Shown piece after piece: positions 15,402 to 22,668 of a DNA stretch of 33,304 nt. The notes under the pieces were generated by a model, which had not been told where the DNA came from, made no database searches, and was given only the letters and a program-made list of their open reading frames with translations. Position 1 is the first letter of the stretch. The number at the start of each line of letters is the position of its first letter. The DNA is from JAKAGE01 sp035541415 (GTDB lineage Bacteria > Patescibacteriota > Minisyncoccia > UBA6257 > 2-01-FULL-56-20): positions 1 to 33,304 of the forward strand of contig DATKNI010000018.1 in the NCBI GenBank assembly GCA_035541415.1, written 5' to 3'. The position numbers and the translations under genes were made by a program.

Positions 15402-15467
15402 GAATCTGCCAAAAGGCGTAATTTGTTTGAATTTTATAGAGCTTATTTACCGTAATTCTTGACAGAC

Positions 15468-15495
15468 TTGACAGGCTTGGAAATGGCCCTAGAAT
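15468..15495 (+). promoter_or_regulatory. Distal recA promoter
   Basis: TTGACA (15468-15473), a 16-base spacer and TAGAAT (15490-15495). A second TTGACA sits nine bases upstream (15459-15464). No LexA-type box is evident. A nearer TATAAT at 15568-15573, seven bases before ATG, suggests a second, leaderless start. Confidence 0.55.
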
Positions 15496-15580
15496 TAAAG
15501 CTATGTCCCCTGAAAAACCATCGTGAGGCGGCACTCAATTTTTAATATTCTTTTAATCTAACGGAAGTATAATAACTACT

Positions 15581-16639
15581 ATGACACCTAAAAAATCTCC
15601 TGCGGATAAAGCAGACAAGGCGGATAAAGAAGTAAAAACAAAAGATTTAGACACGCTCCTCTCCTCGCTCCAGGAAAAGTTTGGCGAGGGGGCGATCATG
15701 AAGCTTGGCGACGTAAGCAAGGTTGATGTCGCCGTAATTCCAACCGGATCCTTTTCGCTCGACCTCGCCCTTGGCGTCGGCGGCCTGCCGCGCGGACGCG
15801 TTGTTGAAATTTTCGGCCCGGAATCGAGCGGCAAAACCACGCTCGCGCTCAATGTCGTTGCCCAGGCGCAAAAACACGGCGGCAAAGCCGCATTCATAGA
15901 CGCAGAACACGCCATGGACCCGGACTACGCAAAGAAATTGGGCGTGAATGTTAATGAACTTTTAATCTCCCAGCCCGACAGCGGCGAAGAGGCGCTTAAC
16001 ATCCTGGAGAGCTTGGTTCGGAGCGGCATGATCTCGGTTGTCGTCGTGGATTCCGTTGCCGCGCTCACGCCGCAGGCGGAACTCGAAGGCGAGATGGGCG
16101 AACAACACGTCGGCCGCCAGGCTCGCATGATGGGCCAGGCGCTCCGCAAGCTCACGGCAACCGCAGCCAACAGCCAAACCCTCATCATCTTCATCAATCA
16201 AATCCGCATGAAAATCGGCGTGATGTTCGGCAATCCGGAAACAACGCCGGGCGGCCGCGCGCTTCCCTTTGCCGCATCGGTCCGCATTGATATTCGCCGC
16301 ATTGCACAGGTGAAAAAAGGCGAACACGTCGTCGGCAACCGCGTAAAAGCAAAAGTGGTCAAGAACAAAGTTGCCGCGCCGTTCAAGATCGCGGAATTCG
16401 ACATTCTCTTCAATGAAGGGATCTCGTTTGAGGGCGACATCCTGAATGCGGCCGTCAATCACGACGTCGTTAAAAAATCAGGCGCGAGCTTCTCGTTTGA
16501 AGGCGAACGTCTCGGCGCAGGTTTTGAAAATGCCCGCATAAAATTAAAAGAAGATAAAAAACTCCTTGAAGCAATCAAGAAGAAAGTTGTCGAAGCATAC
16601 AAAAATGGCGACGGCACCGGAGCTGCCGAACCGGAATAA
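15581..16639 (+). CDS. recA: Recombinase RecA
   Basis: A 352-residue homologous-recombination ATPase. It has a Lys/Asp-rich N-terminal extension (1-22), Walker A GPESSGKT (79-86), catalytic E109 in IDAEHAMD, Walker B ISVVVVDSVAAL, and MGEQHVGRQARMMGQALR. The L2 DNA-binding loop begins MFGNPETTPGG (215-225). The C-terminal domain lacks the long acidic tail of E. coli, ending GDGTGAAEPE. One unusual point: after L2 the common GGNALKFYASVR reads GGRALPFAASVR, replacing residues that in E. coli contribute to the subunit interface. The gene has its own promoter region and a terminator shared with the convergent gene at 16700. Confidence 0.97.
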   Translation: MTPKKSPADKADKADKEVKTKDLDTLLSSLQEKFGEGAIMKLGDVSKVDVAVIPTGSFSLDLALGVGGLPRGRVVEIFGPESSGKTTLALNVVAQAQKHGGKAAFIDAEHAMDPDYAKKLGVNVNELLISQPDSGEEALNILESLVRSGMISVVVVDSVAALTPQAELEGEMGEQHVGRQARMMGQALRKLTATAANSQTLIIFINQIRMKIGVMFGNPETTPGGRALPFAASVRIDIRRIAQVKKGEHVVGNRVKAKVVKNKVAAPFKIAEFDILFNEGISFEGDILNAAVNHDVVKKSGASFSFEGERLGAGFENARIKLKEDKKLLEAIKKKVVEAYKNGDGTGAAEPE

Positions 16640-16673
16640 CGCGCACCGCACCGGCACACAAGCCCATCGACAT

Positions 16674-16701
16674 AAAAAAGAGCCCTCTCGGGTTCTTTTT
16701 T
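16674..16701. terminator. recA terminator
   Basis: AAAAAAGAGCCC (16674-16685) and GGGTTCTTTTTT (16690-16701) form a 12-pair stem with a TCTC loop. The single non-Watson-Crick pair is G-U on the plus strand and C-A on minus, so it favours recA. It overlaps the stop codon of the convergent gene. Confidence 0.9.
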
Positions 16702-17017
16702 AAATCCCTCCCGTCACAATCTTGTATCCAAAGTATCCCAGCACGGCGAGAATAATGAGTGCGATGAGCGTGATGACAACGGCCATGATGGCATTATTCT
16801 TCTTGGCATCCGTAATGCTCATCTTCGTCTCCATCGAGAGGCCGGAAACTTTCACGCTCTCGAACCTGGGCAACCCTCCGCCGCTTGCCGCAAGGCCCTG
16901 AACGTCGGCCTTCATCGTGCGGATCTTCACCTCGGTCGGCGGCGGAGGCGCGCCGATCGTTGATTCGGCAGATGCCGATCCGGAAGGGTTTCGATTTATC
17001 TCGGGAAGGCCGTCCAT
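16700..17017 (-). CDS. Small protein with C-terminal membrane helix, unknown
   Basis: A 105-residue protein. The N-terminal half is Pro/Ser/Gly-rich and soluble, with a segment VKIRTMKADVQGLAASGGG (about 30-48) whose IRTM-x-D pattern I associate with small uncharacterised Patescibacteria membrane proteins. A single hydrophobic helix (about 76-100; VVITLIALIILAVLGYFGY) ends close to the C-terminus, so it is tail-anchored. It starts 19 bases after the pnp stop. TAAAAT (17025-17030) is seven bases before ATG, so it may also be expressed alone. No function can be assigned. Confidence 0.75.
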   Translation of the reverse strand: MDGLPEINRNPSGSASAESTIGAPPPPTEVKIRTMKADVQGLAASGGGLPRFESVKVSGLSMETKMSITDAKKNNAIMAVVITLIALIILAVLGYFGYKIVTGGI

Positions 17018-17035
17018 ACCCTCAATTTTACCATG

Positions 17036-19195
17036 CTACTTCGCCATTTGCTTGAGCGAGAGTCCGATGCGGCCTCCGTCTTCGTCAACTTTCACAATTT
17101 TGACCCGGACGAAATCGCCGACTTTGAGCACGTCTTCAACTTTCTTCACAAATCCGTCTTTGAGTTCCGAGACATGGATCATGCCGTCTTTGCCGCCGCC
17201 CAGATCGACGATCGCGCCGAATTCAAGAATCTTGATCACGTTGCCTTCAACGATTTCGCCGACTTTGAATTCGCGGGCAATCGAACGGATATCGCTTGCG
17301 GCCTTGTCGACGTCCTCCTGTACCATGCCGGAAATGAACACGCCGCCGTCCTCTTCGATATCAATGCCTGCGAGTTTGTATTTCTCGATGAGGCCGTTGA
17401 TGACTTTGCCTCCGGGGCCGATGACCGCGCCGATCTTCTCGGGGCTGATCTTCAAGATGACGATCTTCGGAACGAACGGCGACAATTCTTTGCGGTGCTC
17501 CGGCAAAATTGCCTTTACCGTTTTCAGGATATGGATGCGCGCGTTGCGGGCATCCTCGAGGCCCTGCTTCAGAATTTCGAGCGTGAGGCCGTCGACTTTG
17601 ACGTCCATCTGCATGCCGGTGACGCCGTCGTCGGTGCCGGCGACTTTGAGATCCATATCGCCATGATGGTCTTCGGGGCCCTGGATGTCGGTGAGCACTT
17701 TAAAATGGTTCACGTCGGACGATCCGTCGGGATTCGTTCCCGTCATGAGGCCCATCGCGATGCCTGCGGCCGGCTTCTTGAGCGGCACGCCGGCGTCCAT
17801 CATCGAGAGCGCGGAAGCGCAGACGGTCGCCATGGAAGACGAACCATTCGATGACATGATTTCGGAAACAACGCGGATCGTGTACGGGAACTCTTCCTTG
17901 GATGGAAGAAGGCGCTCGAGCGATTTGCGCGCAAGATTGCCGTGGCCGATTTCGCGGCGGCCGGCGCCGCGGAAATTGCCGACTTCACCGACCGAAAACG
18001 GCGGGAAGTTGTAATGCAGCATGAAGCGGCGCTTGCCGTTCGTTTCCATCGTTTCGATGAGCTGTTCGGCTCCCGGCGCGGCGAGCGTCGTTACCGCGAG
18101 CGCCTGCGTGTTGCCGCGGACGAACAATGCCGAACCGTGCGTGCGCGAGAAAAGCTTCACTTCGCCGTCGAGCTTGCGGACTTCGGTGGTCGAGCGGCCA
18201 TCCGGACGGCGTCCTTTTTCCAAAACATTTTTGTGGACGATATCGTTGATGGCCTCTTCGATGAGAAAATCAACCGCTTTCCAGTTCACCGGCTTCACTT
18301 CTTTGCCGTCGACGGCGACGGAGAATTTTTCTTTGACGTGCGCGATGAGATCATTGCGCAACGCGGTGACCGCGTGCTGTTCCTCCATTTTGGTGGGGCG
18401 ATACACGGCCGCTTCGAGCTTATCGCTCAAATACGATTCAACCGCAGATTTGAGTTCCGGGTCAGGTTCCGAAAGCGTGACTTCCGCTTTTGCTTTGCCG
18501 ATTTCCTTTTGGATCTTCAGCTGAAATTCAACGAGCTTGTTGATTTCTTTCTGGGCTTCGACAAAACCGGCGAGGATGTCCTTTTCCTGCGCGTCGAGGC
18601 CGCCAAGTTCAATCATATTGATGCGATCCTTGGAGCCCGAGACAAATGCATCGAATACCGGAACATTTTCCATAACGAAACTGTTATCGGGATTGATGAC
18701 AAACCCGCCGCCCTGCGCGGCATTTTTCTGCGCGAGACGAACGCCCGCAACCGGGCCTTTCCACGGAATGTCCGAAATGAGGAGCGCCGTCGAAGCGCCG
18801 ATCAAGCCGACGAATTCCGGATCGTTTTGTTCGTCGATCTGCAAAACCGTCACGACCACCTGGATTTCCCGGCGGATGCGGCTGTCGAAGAGCGGACGGA
18901 TTGTGCGGTCAACCAAGCGTCCGGCGAGGACGGCCTCTTCCGAAGCTTTGCCTTCGCGGCGCACGTAACGGCTGCCGATGATCTTTCCGGCTGCATAAAA
19001 TTTTTCCTCATAATCCACTTTGAGCGGCATGTACTCCATTTCGGTTTCCTTCCGCCCCATCACTGCCGTTGCCAAAACAACGGTCTCGCCGTATTTGGCG
19101 AGTACCGCGGCGTTCGCCTGCTCGGCGAGCTGAGACGTCTCGATCGTGAGCGTCTTGCCGGCAACATCAATCGAAAATTGCTTTTTGTCCAACAT
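17036..19195 (-). CDS. pnp: Polyribonucleotide nucleotidyltransferase (PNPase)
   Basis: A 719-residue phosphorolytic 3'-5' exoribonuclease. It has two RNase PH-like domains (about 10-230 and 325-560) with a helical linker between. The second core carries GPEDHHGDMDLKVAGT with the catalytic aspartates, and FRGAGRREIGHGNLARKSL, where E. coli has the conserved phosphate-binding region. A KH domain follows (VKIVILK to GAVIGPGGKVINGL), then an S1 domain (GEIVEGNVIKILEFGAIVDL to LSLKQMAK). I start at ATG 19195 (MLDKKQFS) because the nine extra residues from 19222 are a poly-A/T artefact. rpsO lies upstream on the same strand with a NYN gene between them, a variation on the classical rpsO-pnp pair. 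Confidence 0.96.
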   Translation of the reverse strand: MLDKKQFSIDVAGKTLTIETSQLAEQANAAVLAKYGETVVLATAVMGRKETEMEYMPLKVDYEEKFYAAGKIIGSRYVRREGKASEEAVLAGRLVDRTIRPLFDSRIRREIQVVVTVLQIDEQNDPEFVGLIGASTALLISDIPWKGPVAGVRLAQKNAAQGGGFVINPDNSFVMENVPVFDAFVSGSKDRINMIELGGLDAQEKDILAGFVEAQKEINKLVEFQLKIQKEIGKAKAEVTLSEPDPELKSAVESYLSDKLEAAVYRPTKMEEQHAVTALRNDLIAHVKEKFSVAVDGKEVKPVNWKAVDFLIEEAINDIVHKNVLEKGRRPDGRSTTEVRKLDGEVKLFSRTHGSALFVRGNTQALAVTTLAAPGAEQLIETMETNGKRRFMLHYNFPPFSVGEVGNFRGAGRREIGHGNLARKSLERLLPSKEEFPYTIRVVSEIMSSNGSSSMATVCASALSMMDAGVPLKKPAAGIAMGLMTGTNPDGSSDVNHFKVLTDIQGPEDHHGDMDLKVAGTDDGVTGMQMDVKVDGLTLEILKQGLEDARNARIHILKTVKAILPEHRKELSPFVPKIVILKISPEKIGAVIGPGGKVINGLIEKYKLAGIDIEEDGGVFISGMVQEDVDKAASDIRSIAREFKVGEIVEGNVIKILEFGAIVDLGGGKDGMIHVSELKDGFVKKVEDVLKVGDFVRVKIVKVDEDGGRIGLSLKQMAK

Positions 19196-19230
19196 ATTTT
19201 TAAATTTTTTTAATGTTCGCACGAACCGAC

Positions 19231-19303
19231 GGAGTAGGCTGTCATCCTGAGCTCTGGGAAGAATCGCGGCCGATCCTTCGCAAAGCTCAAAATGACTTAC
19301 TCC
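19231..19303. repeat. Palindromic intergenic element (GTCATCCTGAGC type)
   Basis: GTCATcCTGAGCT...GAATCG pairs with CGATCCTTCG...AGCTCAAAATGAC (19241-19296), and outer arms GGAGTA / TACTCC (19231-19236, 19298-19303) extend it. Strings of the GTCATTCTGAGC...GAATC / GATCCTTCG...GCTCAGGATGAC kind are a widespread bacterial palindromic repeat, from memory. It occupies the gene-free 150 bases between the NYN gene and pnp. Confidence 0.7.
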
Positions 19304-19346
19304 TTTCGCGCGATTTATTTTTTTACTTTCGCATCACGTTCGCATG

Positions 19347-19958
19347 TTATACCCTCGATTTCATGATTGCCCGCGGGATCTCTTCAATATTAATGAAGCG
19401 GTCCGCAGCTTCCTGAATTTTTGACGACGCGCTCCGGCGGAATGCCGCAACTTCAACTAAGCGGCCCGCCCCCCATTTGAGATAATCGACCAGGGGCAGA
19501 AAATCGCCGTCGCCCGTCACGAGGATAACAACGTCGAGAAACGGGGACATGCGGATGGCGTCCACCGCCATGCCGACGTCCCAGTCCGCTTTCTTCATGC
19601 CGCCAGCATAGATCTGCAGATCTTTCATGCGCAATTCGAGGCCCGCTTTTTCAAGCGCCTCAAAAAAACTCGCTTCGGATGAAAGCCCGTTGTTTTCTTT
19701 TTCGTGAGCGGCGGCGATTGCCGTTGCGCCTGCGGCGGCGGCTCCTCCGCGGCCGTTTGTCGGGCGCTGCGGTTCCACGCCTTCGCTCTTCACCACGTAG
19801 GCCATCGCACGGATGAGCTGGCGCCCCGCCGTAAGATGCTTGATGAGTTCGGCATAATTCACGCGGCCGTGATGGAGATTTTTTGCCGAATGATACAGAT
19901 TTTGCACGTCAACAAAAATGCCGACGCGCTGGTTTGCATTGCTAGGAGCTTGTTTCAT
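19347..19958 (-). CDS. NYN-domain (LabA/DUF88) ribonuclease
   Basis: A 203-residue PIN-like nuclease. FVDVQNLYHSAK (15-26) carries the first acidic residue. WDVGMAVDAIRM (about 134-145) and ILVTGDGDFLPLVDYL (about 151-166) carry the others, in the order expected of NYN domains. GRLVEVAAF and a C-terminal helix complete the fold. The family cleaves RNA with metal ions. An Ala/Gly-rich insertion (about 75-90; GRGGAAAAGATAIAAAHE) replaces the usual short loop. It sits between rpsO and pnp on the same strand, consistent with RNA turnover. A possible -10 TATAAT lies farther upstream (about 19986). Confidence 0.88.
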   Translation of the reverse strand: MKQAPSNANQRVGIFVDVQNLYHSAKNLHHGRVNYAELIKHLTAGRQLIRAMAYVVKSEGVEPQRPTNGRGGAAAAGATAIAAAHEKENNGLSSEASFFEALEKAGLELRMKDLQIYAGGMKKADWDVGMAVDAIRMSPFLDVVILVTGDGDFLPLVDYLKWGAGRLVEVAAFRRSASSKIQEAADRFINIEEIPRAIMKSRV

Positions 19959-20062
19959 AAAAAGATAAAACGAATTATTAAAATTATATGCGACCCGGGG
20001 AAACGAATATATGGACCACGAAACAAATTATGAAAAAATAATAAAACGAACCGTCAAAACGC

Positions 20063-20329
20063 TTAGCGCTTGAGATCGAGCTTTTTAATCAACTTTTCAT
20101 ATGCCGAAAGCTCGGTCTTCTTCATGTAGGCCAAAAGCTTGCGGCGCTTGGAGACCATCTTCAAAAGGCCCCGGCGGGAGTGGTTATCCTTGGGATTTTT
20201 CTTGAGATGGGTCGCGAGCTCGTCGATCTGGCGCGACAAGACGCCAACTTGGACGCCGGCTGAACCGGTGTCTTTATCGTGGCTCTGATGCTCGTTGATA
20301 ATCCGAGCTTTTACGCGCTTGGTAAGCAT
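20063..20329 (-). CDS. rpsO: 30S ribosomal protein S15
   Basis: 88 residues, the normal S15 length. Recognisable strings are DTGSAGVQVGVLSRQIDELATHL, KDNHSRRGLL and VSKRRKLLAYMKK, which bind 16S rRNA in the central domain. A very good promoter, TTGCAA-17-TATAAT (20338-20366), ends eight bases before ATG, so there is no leader in which S15 could autoregulate by binding its mRNA as in E. coli. The gene is divergent from xer. Confidence 0.97.
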   Translation of the reverse strand: MLTKRVKARIINEHQSHDKDTGSAGVQVGVLSRQIDELATHLKKNPKDNHSRRGLLKMVSKRRKLLAYMKKTELSAYEKLIKKLDLKR

Positions 20330-20337
20330 TAGAAGGT

Positions 20338-20366
20338 ATTATATCTTACTTTTAAGATTTTTGCAA
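20338..20366 (-). promoter_or_regulatory. rpsO promoter
   Basis: TTGCAA (20361-20366), a 17-base spacer and TATAAT (20338-20343), with eight bases to ATG. This implies a leaderless or nearly leaderless ribosomal-protein mRNA. Confidence 0.7.
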
Positions 20367-20433
20367 GCCCGCCCGGAGGATCCCCCATTTGATCTGTCGC
20401 GGACGCTCATATTGTGCGACACTATAGATAAGC

Positions 20434-21324
20434 ATGGCAGAAACAGAAATCGAATCATTATTCCGCGAATATCTCAATTATCTTGAGATCGAAAAGAACC
20501 GCTCCCCAAAAACCCGGGAGAACTATGAGCACTATCTCAGAGAATTCTTAAAATTTTCTAAAATCAAATCCGCCCGAGACATCACCGACGCAGTCGTCCG
20601 CGAGTTCCGCCTCGCGCTCGCCCGCCGTGACCTCAAAAAGCTCACACAAAGCTATTACGTGATCGCGATCAGAAATTTTTTGAAATATCTCGCAAAGCGC
20701 GACGTCAAATCGCTTGCAGCGGAAAAAATCGAACTGCCCAAAACGCCGTCGCGGCAAATCGAAGTTTTGGAATACGGCGACCTTGAGCGCCTGCTCGTCG
20801 CGCCCAAAGGCAACGACCTGCGCAGTTTGCGCGACAAAGCCATCCTCGAAACATTCTTCTCGACCGGTCTGCGCCTCGCCGAACTTTGTTCGCTCTCGCG
20901 CTATATCGACTTGAAGCGCGGCGAAGTAACCGTGCGCGGCAAGGGCGACAAATTGCGCGTCGTCTTCATTTCCGATTCCGCGCGCGAAGCGATTAAAAAA
21001 TATATGGACAAGCGCGGCGACGCCGAAGAAAAATTATTCGTGAGCCTCGACAAAGCCGGCACCGTGATCGGCCCCGTGATTCCCCGAGCCGTGGAGCGCA
21101 TGATCGAGCGCCGCGCGCGCGAAGCCGGCATTGCAAAACGCATCCACCCGCACCAATTGCGCCATAGCTTTGCGACCGATCTCCTCGTGAACGGCGCCGA
21201 CCTCCGCTCCGTGCAGGAACTCCTCGGCCATTCCAACATTTCAACCACGCAGATTTACACGCATCTCACAAACAAAGAGTTGCGCGAAATTCATAAAACT
21301 TTCCACGGGAAACGGAAAGATTAA
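20434..21324 (+). CDS. xerC: Xer-type tyrosine recombinase
   Basis: A 296-residue site-specific recombinase. The N-terminal SAM-like core-binding domain (1-95) is followed by the catalytic domain with the full set: R147 (STGLRLAEL), K170 (VRGKGDKLR), H240-x-x-R243 (HPHQLRHSFA), H266 (GHSN) and the nucleophile Y275 (TQIYTHLT). Its length and lack of extra domains fit chromosomal XerC/D/A proteins rather than phage integrases. With FtsK also in the window it is the probable chromosome-dimer resolvase, and may work alone as in single-Xer systems. I found no convincing dif site. Start: ATG 20434, with TATAGA five bases upstream. Confidence 0.93.
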   Translation: MAETEIESLFREYLNYLEIEKNRSPKTRENYEHYLREFLKFSKIKSARDITDAVVREFRLALARRDLKKLTQSYYVIAIRNFLKYLAKRDVKSLAAEKIELPKTPSRQIEVLEYGDLERLLVAPKGNDLRSLRDKAILETFFSTGLRLAELCSLSRYIDLKRGEVTVRGKGDKLRVVFISDSAREAIKKYMDKRGDAEEKLFVSLDKAGTVIGPVIPRAVERMIERRAREAGIAKRIHPHQLRHSFATDLLVNGADLRSVQELLGHSNISTTQIYTHLTNKELREIHKTFHGKRKD

Positions 21325-21327
21325 ACC

Positions 21328-21415
21328 TTCAATTTCTTAATTGAAAGTTGACGGCTCACCGTGCGCAGGAGACGGGACGACGTTGGAACCTTTATCGCTC
21401 TAAATTTTATTTAGA
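21328..21415. terminator. Two weak hairpins between convergent genes
   Basis: TTCAATT-TCTT-AATTGAA (21328-21345) follows the xer stop, and TCTAAAT-TTT-ATTTAGA (21399-21415) precedes the stop of the convergent gene. Both are AT-rich without long T-runs, so termination is only possible. Confidence 0.35.
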
Positions 21416-21420
21416 TTCTC

Positions 21421-21996
21421 TTAGGGGCTGACCGTCACCGACGCCGACTTGATCAAGCCGAGCACATTGGTGCCCAAGCCGTCGTTCGCAAGAACTTGCG
21501 CCGAAGAAGCGAGTGAAATGGTCGCTTGACCGGGAGCGAGAGCCACAAATGTAAGCCGTGCCATGCGAGCGACTCCGATGATGCCCGGATTCGGCTGGCC
21601 CTGTATGACCTGATTGGTAATGCTTGGATCACCCAATCGAAACGCAAACAGGGTAACCGATTCATCCGTTTTGACGAGCTTCACTACATTCGTTGGATAC
21701 ACAACAAGAGCGCTTGCGGCATTCACCGCCGTACCCGAAGCATCCAATTCGAGCAACAAGGAAAAGGAGTTGCCAACCTTAACCGATGAAGTCGCAGGGA
21801 CGAAGAGAAGGCTCGCACTGTCTTTGATCGTTCCCGGCGTGTTTTGACTCGATGACGCACAGGGCATGAGCGACCCGTTGAAATGAAAAAGGATGAAACT
21901 CAAAGAAACGCAGGGGCTCATATTCAGAAAGAGAATAAGCCCGATAGCACCGATGATAACGCCTCCCCCTAAAGCCGCAGGTTTTGATTTCAGCAT
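21421..21996 (-). CDS. Cohesin-like surface protein
   Basis: A 191-residue protein. A hydrophobic N-terminal helix (about 9-26) acts as signal or anchor. Residues about 66-191 form a beta-rich cohesin/Ig-like domain (SVKVGNSFSLLLELDASG, ALVVYPTNVVKLV, VARMARLTFVALAPGQATISL). Such domains in Patescibacteria are exported and bind proteins or sugars at the cell surface; the target is unknown. There are two cysteines after the membrane helix (about 29 and 46). It is convergent with xer. Confidence 0.75.
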   Translation of the reverse strand: MLKSKPAALGGGVIIGAIGLILFLNMSPCVSLSFILFHFNGSLMPCASSSQNTPGTIKDSASLLFVPATSSVKVGNSFSLLLELDASGTAVNAASALVVYPTNVVKLVKTDESVTLFAFRLGDPSITNQVIQGQPNPGIIGVARMARLTFVALAPGQATISLASSAQVLANDGLGTNVLGLIKSASVTVSP

Positions 21997-22169
21997 CTAT
22001 TCATTGTCGCATACAACGAGCAGAAAATGAATATCAGTTCGAGTTTTCGTTGGCAACGACAAGACTCCTGATCCCGATGAAAGCGAGAACTGCTCCAAGA
22101 ACCGCCCTGGAACCCTCTATGCAGTCATCGCAAAAGACCCCAAACCGACGAGACGAATTTTTCTGAGAT

Positions 22170-22187
22170 GTGCTGGGGGTGGGACTT
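22170..22187. repeat. Direct repeat of the tRNA-Leu 3' end (distal copy)
   Basis: GTGCTGGGGGTGGGACTT is identical to 22439-22456, which includes the 3' acceptor strand and part of the T-arm of tRNA-Leu. The copies bound about 250 bases of hairpins, an attL/attR-like arrangement. The preceding stretch 21997-22169 has no ORF I can defend. Confidence 0.8.
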
Positions 22188-22315
22188 TCACTGCTCGACC
22201 AGCACCACCAAGTGGTGCTGGTCTGCGCTTTGAGAACCCTCGGTTCTCAAGACTCTCCGACACGGGGAACCGAACGCGGTTCCCCGACCCCCTCCACTCG
22301 TTCAAGTCCCACCAA
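22178..22315. repeat. Hairpin cluster A (four-way junction)
   Basis: The outer arms GGTGGGACTT (22179-22188 region) and AAGTCCCACC (22304-22313) enclose three perfect hairpins. They are ACCAGCACCAC-CAA-GTGGTGCTGGT (22198-22222), TTGAGAACC-CTC-GGTTCTCAA (22230-22250) and GGGGAACCG-AACG-CGGTTCCCC (22264-22285). The right outer arm GTTCAAGTCCCACC is itself an inverted 14-base copy of the tRNA-Leu T-arm. No ORF is expected through this structure. Confidence 0.8.
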
Positions 22316-22321
22316 AATAAA

Positions 22322-22438
22322 TCTCTTTTCTTTTTCTGATAGTTGAAGGACTCTCGGAGGCACGAAGGTGCCGAGAGCGAGGTGCGCGTCCAGCAGGACG
22401 CGACACCGTGCCTTCAACTATCAGAAAAAGAAAAGAGA
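22322..22438. repeat. Hairpin cluster B (28-bp perfect inverted repeat)
   Basis: Arms 22322-22349 and 22411-22438 are perfect 28-base reverse complements. The 61-base interior folds into two further hairpins: CTCTCGG...CCGAGAG around GAAG (22351-22377), and GGTG-CGCGTCC-AGCA-GGACGCG-CACC (22381-22406). The right arm stops one base from the 3' end of tRNA-Leu, so the tRNA transcript would run straight into it. Confidence 0.85.
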
Positions 22439-22439
22439 G

Positions 22440-22520
22440 TGCTGGGGGTGGGACTTGAACCCACATGCCTTTCGGCGCTAGCTCCTAAAGCTAGTGCGTC
22501 TGCCATTTCGCCACCCCAGC
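22440..22520 (-). tRNA. tRNA-Leu(UAG)
   Basis: An 81-base tRNA. The acceptor GCTGGGG pairs with CCCCAGC, with A as discriminator. The anticodon stem CTAGC/GCTAG holds loop TTTAGGA with anticodon TAG. The variable arm is short for a leucine tRNA but present (CGCCGAAAGGC). The T-arm is GTGGG-TTCAAGT-CCCAC. CCA is not encoded. It is followed immediately by hairpin cluster B. Confidence 0.95.
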
Positions 22521-22528
22521 ATCCCTGT

Positions 22529-22557
22529 ATTTTAAGCGTTTTCCGGCACTTTGACAA
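22529..22557 (-). promoter_or_regulatory. tRNA-Leu promoter
   Basis: TTGTCA (22552-22557), a 17-base spacer and TAAAAT (22529-22534), eight bases before the tRNA. Its -35 overlaps the -35 of the divergent promoter at 22551-22579. Confidence 0.65.
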
Positions 22558-22579
22558 GCTCTCATTATTATAGTATAAT
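22551..22579 (+). promoter_or_regulatory. Consensus promoter of the SPFH module
   Basis: TTGACA (22551-22556), a 17-base spacer and TATAAT (22574-22579): a full consensus match. A leader of about 80 bases precedes ATG 22669 and ends in the Shine-Dalgarno sequence AAGGAG. Confidence 0.85.
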
Positions 22580-22668
22580 TTACGCAGCACGTGGAGGTGA
22601 AAGACTACTAAAAAGTCCGTAAACTCCCCGTTTAAAAAGTTCACAATCCAAGTTTAAGGAGACTTTCT

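Noticed and set aside
17942..19213. 423-codon open frame on plus
   Set aside because: Antisense to pnp. It exists because pnp codons lack the needed complementary stops; composition is Arg/Phe/Asp-rich and no motif is present.
20330..21420. dif site for the Xer recombinase
   Set aside because: I looked around the xer gene and saw no 28-base site with two 11-base half-palindromes.
22117..22305. 62-codon open frame on minus through cluster A
   Set aside because: Runs through three perfect hairpins; composition dictated by the palindromes.
22343..22573. 76-codon open frame on plus through cluster B and tRNA-Leu
   Set aside because: Runs through a perfect inverted repeat and across a tRNA gene on the other strand; coding is unlikely.
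22458..22668. Integrase or transposase gene next to the tRNA-Leu repeat
   Set aside because: The neighbouring genes are an SPFH protein and a cohesin-like protein; no integrase is present, only the chromosomal-type Xer 1.1 kb away.
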